The position numbers and the translations under genes are program-made. Below are positions 16,417 to 23,253 of a stretch of DNA of 64,000 nucleotides, one piece after another; positions within the stretch are counted from its first letter, which is position 1, and each line of letters begins with the position of its first letter. The notes beneath the pieces were generated by a model. It searched no databases and was not told the origin of the DNA. It saw only the letters and a program-made list of their open reading frames with translations. Source of the DNA: Roseateles_B sp041912595 (GTDB taxonomy: Bacteria > Pseudomonadota > Gammaproteobacteria > Burkholderiales > Burkholderiaceae_C); the NCBI GenBank assembly GCA_041912595.1, contig JAYRMR010000002.1, positions 1 to 64,000 on the forward strand, in the 5' to 3' direction.

Positions 16417-17817
16417 ATGAGCTTCGACTCCCTCCCCCTTGCCAGCTCGCTGCCCTCCGCCGGGGCGGACGCGCTGGGCACCCTGTCCACGCGGGACCTC
16501 CCGGCCTACATCGGCAAGTACCGGGTGCTGCGCCAGCTGGGGGAAGGCGCCACGAGCGACGTCTTCCTGGCGCTGGACGAGTTCCACGAGCAGGAGGTGG
16601 CCATCAAGCGCCAGCGCGCCTGGGCCAGCCAGCAGCGGGACTCGGCCGAGGGCCACATCAGCTCGCGCTTCTTCGCCGCCGAGGCCGCACTGGCCGGGCG
16701 GCTGCAGCACCCCAATGTGGTCCAGATCCTGGACGCCGTGCCCGACACCGACGCGCCCTTCCTCGTGATGGAGTACGTGCCCGGCGTCACGCTCAAGAGC
16801 TTCTGCCGCAGCGACCGCCTGCTGCCGCTGGACCAGATCGTGGAGCTCGGCTTCAAGTGCGCGATGGCCCTGGGCTACGTCTTCCGCCAGGGCGTCATCC
16901 ACCGCGACGTCAAGCCCGCCAACCTCCTGGCCGTGCTGGACGCGCAGGGGCAGGTGACGGACGTCAAGGTGAGCGACTTCGGCAGCGCGCTGAACCTCAA
17001 TGCCGACCAGACGCAGGTCCACCGCGTGGGCTCGCTGGCCTACATGCCGCCGGAACAGATCGAGGGCGGCGACGTCGGCTGCCAGGCGGACATCTACTCG
17101 CTCGGCGCCGTGCTCTACCACCTGGTGGCCGGCCGCCCGCCCTTCGACGCGCCCAACCAGATGGCGCTGATGCACCAGATCTACCACCAGGCGCCGCAGT
17201 CCCTGGCGGACCTGCGCGGCGGCGTCACGCCCGAGCTCGACGCCGTGGTGCAGCGCGCGCTCGCCAAGCACCCGGCCGAGCGCTACCCCGACTGGGACAG
17301 CTTCGCCACCGCACTCTCGGAGCTCGTCGCGAAGCAGCTTGTTCCGCTGGCCCGGCTCTACGAGGTGAAGGATTCCGAGCGTTTCAACCTCGCCCGCGGC
17401 CTGGAATTCTTCGGCGGCTTCGGCGACGTCGAGCTCTGGGAGGTGGTGCACCGCGCCAAGTGGCGGCGCTACCCCGAGGGCCACGCGCTCTACAAGAAGG
17501 GCCAGGAGGGCAACAGCTTCCACATCATCGCGGCTGGCGAGGTGGAGGTCTTCCGCGACGGCCAGCAGGTGGCGACGCTCGGCACCGGCACCTCGGTAGG
17601 CGAGATGGCCTACCTGGCGCCCAATCCCGAGCTGCGCCGCCACAGCACCGACATCCGCGTGACGCAGGTCTGCACGACGATCTCCTTCACGCCCGAGTCC
17701 CTGGCGCTGCTGAGCCCCGAATGCCAGCACCGCTTCGACCGTGCCTTCATCCAGGTCCTGGTGCGGCGGCTGCATGCCGCGCACGAGGCCATGGCCCATC
17801 CCCGGCGCATTCTCTGA
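16417..17817 (+). CDS. Ser/Thr protein kinase with C-terminal cyclic-nucleotide-binding domain
   Basis: 466 aa. The N-terminal Hanks-type kinase domain (about residues 32-300) has a Gly loop LGEGATSDVFLA, the VAIK lysine, the catalytic HRDVKPANLL (about 161-170), DFGSA (about 186) and the APE-like MPPEQIEGG, so it looks active. The C-terminal domain (about 330-440) has the cyclic-nucleotide fold with FFGGFGDVEL, YKKGQEGNSFHIIAAGEVE and GTGTSVGEMAYL. The usual Arg of the cAMP pocket is not evident, so it may bind another ligand or act as a docking module. There is no membrane segment. The ATG at 16417 removes an upstream stretch that is antisense to the start of argS. Confidence 0.9.
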   Translation: MSFDSLPLASSLPSAGADALGTLSTRDLPAYIGKYRVLRQLGEGATSDVFLALDEFHEQEVAIKRQRAWASQQRDSAEGHISSRFFAAEAALAGRLQHPNVVQILDAVPDTDAPFLVMEYVPGVTLKSFCRSDRLLPLDQIVELGFKCAMALGYVFRQGVIHRDVKPANLLAVLDAQGQVTDVKVSDFGSALNLNADQTQVHRVGSLAYMPPEQIEGGDVGCQADIYSLGAVLYHLVAGRPPFDAPNQMALMHQIYHQAPQSLADLRGGVTPELDAVVQRALAKHPAERYPDWDSFATALSELVAKQLVPLARLYEVKDSERFNLARGLEFFGGFGDVELWEVVHRAKWRRYPEGHALYKKGQEGNSFHIIAAGEVEVFRDGQQVATLGTGTSVGEMAYLAPNPELRRHSTDIRVTQVCTTISFTPESLALLSPECQHRFDRAFIQVLVRRLHAAHEAMAHPRRIL

Positions 17818-17869
17818 GGCGGTCAACCGGAAGGCGGCCTCGCGCATTGAATCCCCAAGCCACGCCGGG

Positions 17870-17883
17870 CAAGACCTGACCCC
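17870..17883 (+). repeat. CAAGACCTGACCCC intergenic motif, copy 2
   Basis: Perfect copy 53 nt after the stop codon of the kinase gene and ahead of the PsiF-like gene. Confidence 0.6.
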
Positions 17884-17949
17884 GGCGTTCAGCGCAGTCC
17901 CTCGCAGTCCCCTGTGGTTCCAACTTTCAACATGCAAGGCAGTCCGATC

Positions 17950-18330
17950 ATGAAGAAGTCCTTCTCCCTCCTGGCCCTGAGCTTCCTCCTGGGCGCCGCC
18001 CACCTCGGCGCCCACGCCGCCACCTGTGACGAGACCGCCGCCGAGAAGAAGCTGGCCGGCGCCGCCAAGACCAGCTTCCTCAAGAAGTGCAATGCCGATG
18101 CCGGCGCCGCGAACGGCTGCGACGCCAAGGCCACCGAGAAGAAGCTGGCGGGTGCCGCCAAGACCAGCTTCCTGAAGAAGTGCAATGCCGATGCCGCCGG
18201 CGGTGCCGCCGCCGAGGCCAAGCCCGATCCGGCCGCGGCCTGCGCAGCCCAGGCGGCGGAGAAAAAGCTGGCGGGCGCCGCCAAGACCAGCTTCGTCAAG
18301 AAGTGCACGGCCGACGCCGCCAAGGGCTGA
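17950..18330 (+). CDS. secreted PsiF-repeat protein
   Basis: 126-aa periplasmic protein with a classical signal peptide (MKKSFSLLALSFLLGAAHLG, cleavage after AHA). The mature part contains three near-identical units of the pattern C-x(3-8)-A-x-EKKLAGAAKTSF(L/V)KKC. This matches the PsiF repeat known from a phosphate-starvation-inducible protein of Escherichia coli, normally present once or twice per protein. The biochemical function of the family is unknown. The paired cysteines of each unit could form disulfides. The open frame begins earlier, but the ATG at 17950 gives the signal peptide at the N-terminus. Confidence 0.88.
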   Translation: MKKSFSLLALSFLLGAAHLGAHAATCDETAAEKKLAGAAKTSFLKKCNADAGAANGCDAKATEKKLAGAAKTSFLKKCNADAAGGAAAEAKPDPAAACAAQAAEKKLAGAAKTSFVKKCTADAAKG

Positions 18331-18355
18331 GCCCGCGCCGCATCCCCGACGTGAC

Positions 18356-18381
18356 AAGGCCCGCTGCGTGCGGGCCTTTTT
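18356..18381 (+). terminator. intrinsic terminator after the PsiF-like gene
   Basis: A 9-bp stem (AAGGCCCGC, 18356-18364, with 18370-18378), a 5-nt loop, and a T-run to 18381. Confidence 0.88.
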
Positions 18382-18416
18382 CATGGGCGAGGGCCGCTAG
18401 TCAGCGCATCAGCGCA

Positions 18417-18872
18417 TCAGCGCGTCAGCACGCCGCGCGCCAGCATCGCCCCGAGGACGGGGAAGACGAGGATCAGGTGCGCCTGGATCATGACGAGGCG
18501 GCGCGTGGCGGCGATCTCGGCGGCCTCGGGCAGGCGGCCGGTGGCGTCCAGCTCGCGGCCCCAGCGCCGGAAGGTCAGCGTCGGCTTGATGGACATGAGC
18601 CCGACGACGACGAACAGCGTCAGCTTGGCATGCAGCAGCGGCTGGCTCCAGTACCAGGGGGCGCCCTTCATGCCCAGGAAGGCGCGCAGCAGGCCCGAGG
18701 CCAGCACCGCCACCGCGGCGATGCCGTAGATCAGGTCCACGCGCTGCAGCCGCTTCACGACGGCGGCATTGAGCCACTCGGCGCGGCACAGTGCGGCCTC
18801 GCTGCTGATGAAGACCACCAGGGTCAGGATGGCAAGCCAGTGAAAGATGGCCAGGCCGGTCTCGAGCATCAT
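18417..18872 (-). CDS. DUF2214-type four-helix membrane protein
   Basis: 151-aa inner-membrane protein with four hydrophobic segments (FHWLAILTLVVFISSEAAL, IYGIAAVAVLASGLLRAFLG, KLTLFVVVGLMSI, MIQAHLILVFPVLGAMLARG). The overall pattern, including the charged loop RRWGRELDATGRLPEA and ATRRLVMIQAHL, matches the uncharacterised DUF2214 family. The ATG at 18872 has GAGGGAG 7 nt upstream, whereas the GTG at 18878 would be almost touching it. Function unknown. It converges with the PsiF-like gene and lies downstream of a LysR regulator on the same strand. Confidence 0.8.
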   Translation of the reverse strand: MMLETGLAIFHWLAILTLVVFISSEAALCRAEWLNAAVVKRLQRVDLIYGIAAVAVLASGLLRAFLGMKGAPWYWSQPLLHAKLTLFVVVGLMSIKPTLTFRRWGRELDATGRLPEAAEIAATRRLVMIQAHLILVFPVLGAMLARGVLTR

Positions 18873-18928
18873 CGACACACTCCCTCAAGCGGCAGGAACG
18901 CCTGCACGAACGCAGGCGCGAGTGTGCC

Positions 18929-19852
18929 TCAAGCCTCGATGCGCGCGGGGCGCTGCCAGTACTCCGCGCTGCCGTAGTGGTGTTTGAGGAAGTCGATCCA
19001 CAGCCGCACCCGCAGCGGCAGGTGCTTGCGCTGGGGGATCAGCGCGTAGATGCCATTGGGCGGCGCCGCGAAGTCGTCGAGCACCGACTGCAGGCGCCCC
19101 GCCGCGACGTCCGCCTCGACCTCCCAGGTGCTGCGCCACGCGAGGCCCAGGCCGGCGATGCACCAGTCGTGCAGCACCTGGCCATCGCTGCAGTCCAGGC
19201 GCCCGACGGGGCGGATGTGCTGCAGCTGCCCGTCCACCGTGAAGGCCCAGCCGCGCGACTGGCTGGCGTCCGAGCTCAGCACCAGGCAGGCGTGGCGGGC
19301 GAGCTCGTCCGGGTGCTGCGGCACGCCCGCGCGCTTGAGGTAGGACGGCGCGCCCACGCACAGGCGGCGGTTGTCCGCCAGGCGCATGCTGACGAGGCTG
19401 GAGTCGGCGAGGTCGCCCACGCGCACCGCGCAGTCGAAGCCTTCGTGGACGATGTCGACCACCCGGTCGGAGAGATTCAACGAGAGCGAGACGTCCGGGT
19501 GCTGCGCCAGGAAGTCCGGCACCAGCGGCGCGACGTGGCGCCGCCCGAAGCCGGCCGGCGCCGTGATGCGCAGATGGCCGCTGGCCTTCACGCCGCCCGC
19601 GCTGACACTCGCCTCGGCATTGGCGAAGTCCACCAGCAGGCGCTGGCAGTCCTCGAGGAAGGCGGTGCCCTCGTGCGTGAGGGACAGCCGGCGCGTCGTG
19701 CGCAGCAGCAGCTTCACGCCCAGGCGCTCCTCGAGCGCGTCGATGCGCCGCCCCATGACCGCCGGCGCCACCCCCTCGGCCTGCGCCGCGGCGGTCAGGC
19801 TGCCCTTGGTCGCCACGGCAACGAAGGATTCCATCTGTTTGAGCCGGTCCAT
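18929..19852 (-). CDS. LysR-family transcriptional regulator
   Basis: 307 aa. The N-terminal winged helix (MDRLKQMESFVAVATKGSLT, then AAAQAEGVAPAVMGRRIDAL) is followed by RTTRRLSLTHEG and an effector domain starting at GHLRITAPAGFGRRH. The ATG at 19852 matches the usual LysR beginning better than upstream in-frame starts. It is divergent from the haloacid dehalogenase/malate synthase genes across a 218-bp AT-rich gap, the usual geometry for a LysR regulator and its target, so control of that pair is a reasonable inference. Confidence 0.93.
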   Translation of the reverse strand: MDRLKQMESFVAVATKGSLTAAAQAEGVAPAVMGRRIDALEERLGVKLLLRTTRRLSLTHEGTAFLEDCQRLLVDFANAEASVSAGGVKASGHLRITAPAGFGRRHVAPLVPDFLAQHPDVSLSLNLSDRVVDIVHEGFDCAVRVGDLADSSLVSMRLADNRRLCVGAPSYLKRAGVPQHPDELARHACLVLSSDASQSRGWAFTVDGQLQHIRPVGRLDCSDGQVLHDWCIAGLGLAWRSTWEVEADVAAGRLQSVLDDFAAPPNGIYALIPQRKHLPLRVRLWIDFLKHHYGSAEYWQRPARIEA

Positions 19853-19943
19853 GCGCTGCATTCTGCGCCCTGGTCCGCCACATCGAAGCAATCAGCGCCT
19901 AAATGTTGGATTTACACCTACTCAAGGTTGCAATCTGGTTTTC

Positions 19944-19955
19944 ATTTCGTGAAAT
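19944..19955. promoter_or_regulatory. candidate operator palindrome in the LysR/dehalogenase divergent gap
   Basis: ATTTC-GT-GAAAT is an interrupted palindrome in an AT-rich stretch between the divergent starts at 19852 and 20071. LysR proteins often bind short interrupted palindromes in such gaps. The assignment is tentative. Confidence 0.35.
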
Positions 19956-20070
19956 GTGTTTTCTCGAGGTGGAATCAGCGACCTTATGGTGTCGATCTTT
20001 GCGTTTTCATCACGAATCTTGGTGTGTGCAGCGCAGCAATCGAGTCACCGTTTGGGCCTAAATTGGGACC

Positions 20071-20760
20071 ATGGCTGAATCCACCGTCCGCGCCGTCCTC
20101 TTCGACGCCTATGGCACGCTCTTCGACGTGCACAGCGTCGCGCTGATGGCCGAGCAGCTCTTTCCCGGCCAGGGCGCCGCGCTCTCGCAGCGCTGGCGGG
20201 ACAAGCAGATCGAGTACAGCCGCCTGTGCTCCATGAGCGGCCAGTACCAGCCCTTCTGGGACCTCACCCGCGCCGCGCTGCGCCATGCCTGCCTGAGCCT
20301 GAAGCTCTCGCCCGGCCCGGGCGGCGAGGAGCGGCTGATGAACGAATACCGCCACCTCAGCGCCTTTCCCGAGAACCGCGAGGTGCTGCAGCAGCTGAAG
20401 GCGCGCGGCGTGCGCGCCGGCATCCTCAGCAACGGGGACCCGGGCATGCTGCAGGTCGCCGTGCAGAGCGCCGGCCTCGCCCCCTGGCTGGACCCGGTGC
20501 TGAGCGTGCACGAGACCCGCCGCTACAAGACCGACCCCGCCGCCTACGCCCTCGGGCCCGCGGCCCTGGGCCTGCCGGCACGCGAGATCCTCTTCGTCTC
20601 CAGCAATGCCTGGGACGCCCTGGGCGCCACCTGGTTCGGCTTCACCACGCTGTGGGTGAACCGCCAGGGCCAGCCGCGCGAGCAGCTCGGCCCCGCCCCG
20701 CATCACGAGGCCAGCTCCCTGCGCGGGGTGCTGGCCCTGTTCCCCGACACCGCTTCCTGA
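20071..20760 (+). CDS. haloacid dehalogenase, type II (L-2-haloacid dehalogenase-like)
   Basis: Cytoplasmic HAD-superfamily hydrolase expected to release halide from short 2-haloalkanoic acids such as chloroacetate, giving 2-hydroxy acids. The 229 aa show the nucleophile loop LFDAYGTLFDVHSV (Asp about residue 11), the ILSNGDP motif II, a lysine in YKTDPAAY, and the family-typical FVSSNAWDALGATWFGF. The region SRLCSMSGQYQPFWDLT is also characteristic. The malate synthase G gene follows 29 nt later, so both likely share a transcript. Substrate specificity cannot be read from sequence alone; other small 2-substituted acids are possible. Confidence 0.9.
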   Translation: MAESTVRAVLFDAYGTLFDVHSVALMAEQLFPGQGAALSQRWRDKQIEYSRLCSMSGQYQPFWDLTRAALRHACLSLKLSPGPGGEERLMNEYRHLSAFPENREVLQQLKARGVRAGILSNGDPGMLQVAVQSAGLAPWLDPVLSVHETRRYKTDPAAYALGPAALGLPAREILFVSSNAWDALGATWFGFTTLWVNRQGQPREQLGPAPHHEASSLRGVLALFPDTAS

Positions 20761-20789
20761 TTCTTCCCTTTGCCTTCACGAGGTTTGCC

Positions 20790-22982
20790 ATGAACGCACG
20801 CACTTCCCTCCACCGCCTGCAGGTCGACAGCCGCCTGGCCGCCTTCATCGACCAGGAGGTCCTGCCCGGCACCGGCGTGGACCGCGACGCCTTCTGGGCG
20901 GGCTTCGATGCCCTCGTCCATGAGCTGGCCCCGAAGAACGCCGCCCTGCTGGCCGAGCGCGACCGCATCCAGGCGGCCATGGACCAGTGGCACAGCGCCC
21001 ACCCCGGCCCCATCACCGACATGCCCGCTTACCAGGCCTTCCTGAAGTCGCTGGGCTACCTCGTGCCGGTGCCCGAGCAGGTGCAGGCCACGACGGCCAA
21101 CGTCGATGCCGAGCTGGCCACCCAGGCCGGCCCGCAGCTGGTGGTGCCCATCCTCAATGCCCGCTACGCCCTGAATGCGGCGAACGCGCGCTGGGGCTCG
21201 CTCTATGACGCGCTCTACGGCACGGACGCCATCCCCGAGACCGACGGCGCCGAGCGCGCCGGTGCCTACAACCCGGTGCGCGGCGCCAAGGTCATCGCCT
21301 TCGCCCGCCAGGTGCTGGACCAGGCCGCCCCGCTGGCCGGCGCCTCGCACCGTGACGCCACCGGCTATCGCGTCGAGAACGGCCGCCTGGTCGTGAGCCT
21401 GAGCGGCGGCGCCACCACCGGCCTGGCGGAGCCCGGTCAATTCGCCGGCTACCAGGGCGACGCCGCAGCCCCCAGCAGCGTGCTGCTGGCCCACCACGGC
21501 CTGCACCTGGACCTCCAGATCGACCGCTCCACCGCCATCGGCAAGACGGACGCCGCCGGCATCGCCGACGTGGTGATGGAATCCGCCCTGTCCACCATCC
21601 TGGACCTGGAAGATTCCGTCGCCGCCGTGGACGCCGAGGACAAGCTGCTGGCCTACCGCAACTGGCTGGGCATCCAGCGCGGCACGCTGACCGAGGAAGT
21701 CGCCAAGGGCGGCAAGACCTTTGTGCGCCGCCTCAACGCCGACCGCCGCTACACCGGCCCCACCGGCGGCGAGGTCGTCCTGCATGGCCGCTCGCTGATG
21801 TTCGTGCGCAATGTGGGCCACCTGATGACCAACCCGGCCATCCTGTGGGACGGCGGCAAGGAAATCCCCGAGGGCATCATGGACGCGGTCATCACCACCG
21901 CCATCGCCCTGCACGACCTGAAGCAGCTCTCGGGCAGCGGCCTGCGCAACTCGCGCCGCGGCTCCATCTACATCGTCAAGCCCAAGATGCACGGCCCGGC
22001 CGAAGTCGGCTTCGCCGATGAGCTCTTCGGGCGCGTCGAGCAGCTGCTGGGCCTGCCCGGCAGCACCGTCAAGCTGGGCATCATGGACGAGGAGCGCCGC
22101 ACCTCGGTCAACCTCAAGGCCTGCATCGCCGCCGCCGCCAGCCGCGTCGCCTTCATCAACACCGGCTTCCTGGACCGCACCGGCGACGAGATGCACACCG
22201 CCATGCTGGCCGGCCCCATGCTGCGCAAGGGCGACATGAAGACGAGCGCCTGGATCCAGGCCTACGAGCGCAGCAATGTGCTGGTCGGCCTCGCCTGCGG
22301 CCTGCGCGGCCGCGCCCAGATCGGCAAGGGCATGTGGGCCATGCCCGACCTGATGGCCGCCATGCTGGAGCAGAAGATCGCCCATCCCAAGGCCGGCGCC
22401 AACACCGCCTGGGTCCCGAGCCCCACCGCCGCCACGCTGCACGCCCTGCACTACCACCAGGTCAGCGTCGCCGCCGTGCAGCAGGAACTCGAGAAGACCG
22501 ACGAGGCCGCCGAGCGCGCCGGCATCCTGGAGAAGCTGCTGACCATCCCCGTGACCGCGAACCCGAACTGGAGCGCCGCCGAGCGCCAGCAGGAGCTGGA
22601 CAACAACGTGCAGGGCATCCTGGGCTATGTGGTCCGCTGGGTCGACCAGGGCGTGGGCTGCTCCAAAGTGCCCGACATCCACAACGTCGGCCTCATGGAA
22701 GACCGCGCCACGCTGCGCATCTCCAGCCAGCACATCGCCAACTGGCTGCACCACGGCGTGGTGAGCGAGGCGCAGGTGCGCGAGACCTTCAGCCGCATGG
22801 CCGCCGTCGTGGACCAGCAGAACGCGGGTGACCCGGCCTACCGGTCCCTCGCCGCGAACCCGCAGGGTGCCGCCTTCCAAGCGGCGCTGGACCTGGTCTT
22901 CAAGGGCAAGGAGCAGCCCAGCGGCTACACGGAGCCCCTGCTGCACGCCTGGCGCCTGAAGGTCAAGGCTGGCAAATGCTGA
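20790..22982 (+). CDS. glcB: malate synthase G
   Basis: Condenses glyoxylate with acetyl-CoA to malate in the cytoplasm. The 730-aa length and sequence fit isoform G: LHLDLQIDRSTAIGKTDAAG, the catalytic region LEDSVAAVDAEDK, GRSLMFVRNVGHLMTNPAI, IVKPKMHGPAEVGF, and the C-terminal LHHGVVSEAQVRETF. The ATG at 20790 follows CACGAGGTTTGCC, which gives a reasonable AGG ribosome-binding site. Malate synthase G usually serves growth on glycolate or other C2 compounds. Its place after a haloacid dehalogenase suggests a C2-acid assimilation role, although no glycolate oxidase is in the window. Confidence 0.97.
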   Translation: MNARTSLHRLQVDSRLAAFIDQEVLPGTGVDRDAFWAGFDALVHELAPKNAALLAERDRIQAAMDQWHSAHPGPITDMPAYQAFLKSLGYLVPVPEQVQATTANVDAELATQAGPQLVVPILNARYALNAANARWGSLYDALYGTDAIPETDGAERAGAYNPVRGAKVIAFARQVLDQAAPLAGASHRDATGYRVENGRLVVSLSGGATTGLAEPGQFAGYQGDAAAPSSVLLAHHGLHLDLQIDRSTAIGKTDAAGIADVVMESALSTILDLEDSVAAVDAEDKLLAYRNWLGIQRGTLTEEVAKGGKTFVRRLNADRRYTGPTGGEVVLHGRSLMFVRNVGHLMTNPAILWDGGKEIPEGIMDAVITTAIALHDLKQLSGSGLRNSRRGSIYIVKPKMHGPAEVGFADELFGRVEQLLGLPGSTVKLGIMDEERRTSVNLKACIAAAASRVAFINTGFLDRTGDEMHTAMLAGPMLRKGDMKTSAWIQAYERSNVLVGLACGLRGRAQIGKGMWAMPDLMAAMLEQKIAHPKAGANTAWVPSPTAATLHALHYHQVSVAAVQQELEKTDEAAERAGILEKLLTIPVTANPNWSAAERQQELDNNVQGILGYVVRWVDQGVGCSKVPDIHNVGLMEDRATLRISSQHIANWLHHGVVSEAQVRETFSRMAAVVDQQNAGDPAYRSLAANPQGAAFQAALDLVFKGKEQPSGYTEPLLHAWRLKVKAGKC

Positions 22983-23018
22983 GCCGCTGATTCACCGCGA
23001 AGTCATCGCCTGATCGGT

Positions 23019-23056
23019 CGCCCAGCGCACACCAGACATGCTTGTTTCGCTGGGCG
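23019..23056. repeat. 9-bp inverted repeat after glcB
   Basis: CGCCCAGCG (23019-23027) and CGCTGGGCG (23048-23056) with a 20-nt loop, 37 nt after the glcB stop. It has no T-run, so it is a possible weak terminator or 3' stabiliser. Confidence 0.4.
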
Positions 23057-23151
23057 CACAGGATCTTTACATGATGTTGCGACGCACCAACGGCGCGCCG
23101 GGTCGCTAGGGTTATCCCGATCAGCAAGCGTCCCCATGCGGCTCAAACTGC

Positions 23152-23184
23152 GCCCTCGCCCGCCACACCCTGGTGGGCGAGGGC
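23152..23184 (+). promoter_or_regulatory. 14-bp hairpin in the leader of the TonB-dependent receptor gene
   Basis: GCCCTCGCCCGCCA (23152-23165) pairs with TGGTGGGCGAGGGC (23171-23184) around a CACCC loop, including one G-U pair. It lies 70 nt before the TTG start of the receptor and is followed by a weak T-rich tract (ATTGTCTTT). It could be the glcB terminator or an attenuator for the receptor. Confidence 0.5.
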
Positions 23185-23253
23185 ATTGTCTTTGAGCCTG
23201 CGCGTGCCTGCCGCAGACCGATGACGCCGAATCCATCCCCGGAGGAATCTGCT

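Noticed and set aside
14721..17879. 1052-codon plus-strand open frame across argS and the kinase gene
   Set aside because: It is antisense to argS and in the wrong frame for the kinase; no domain is recognisable.
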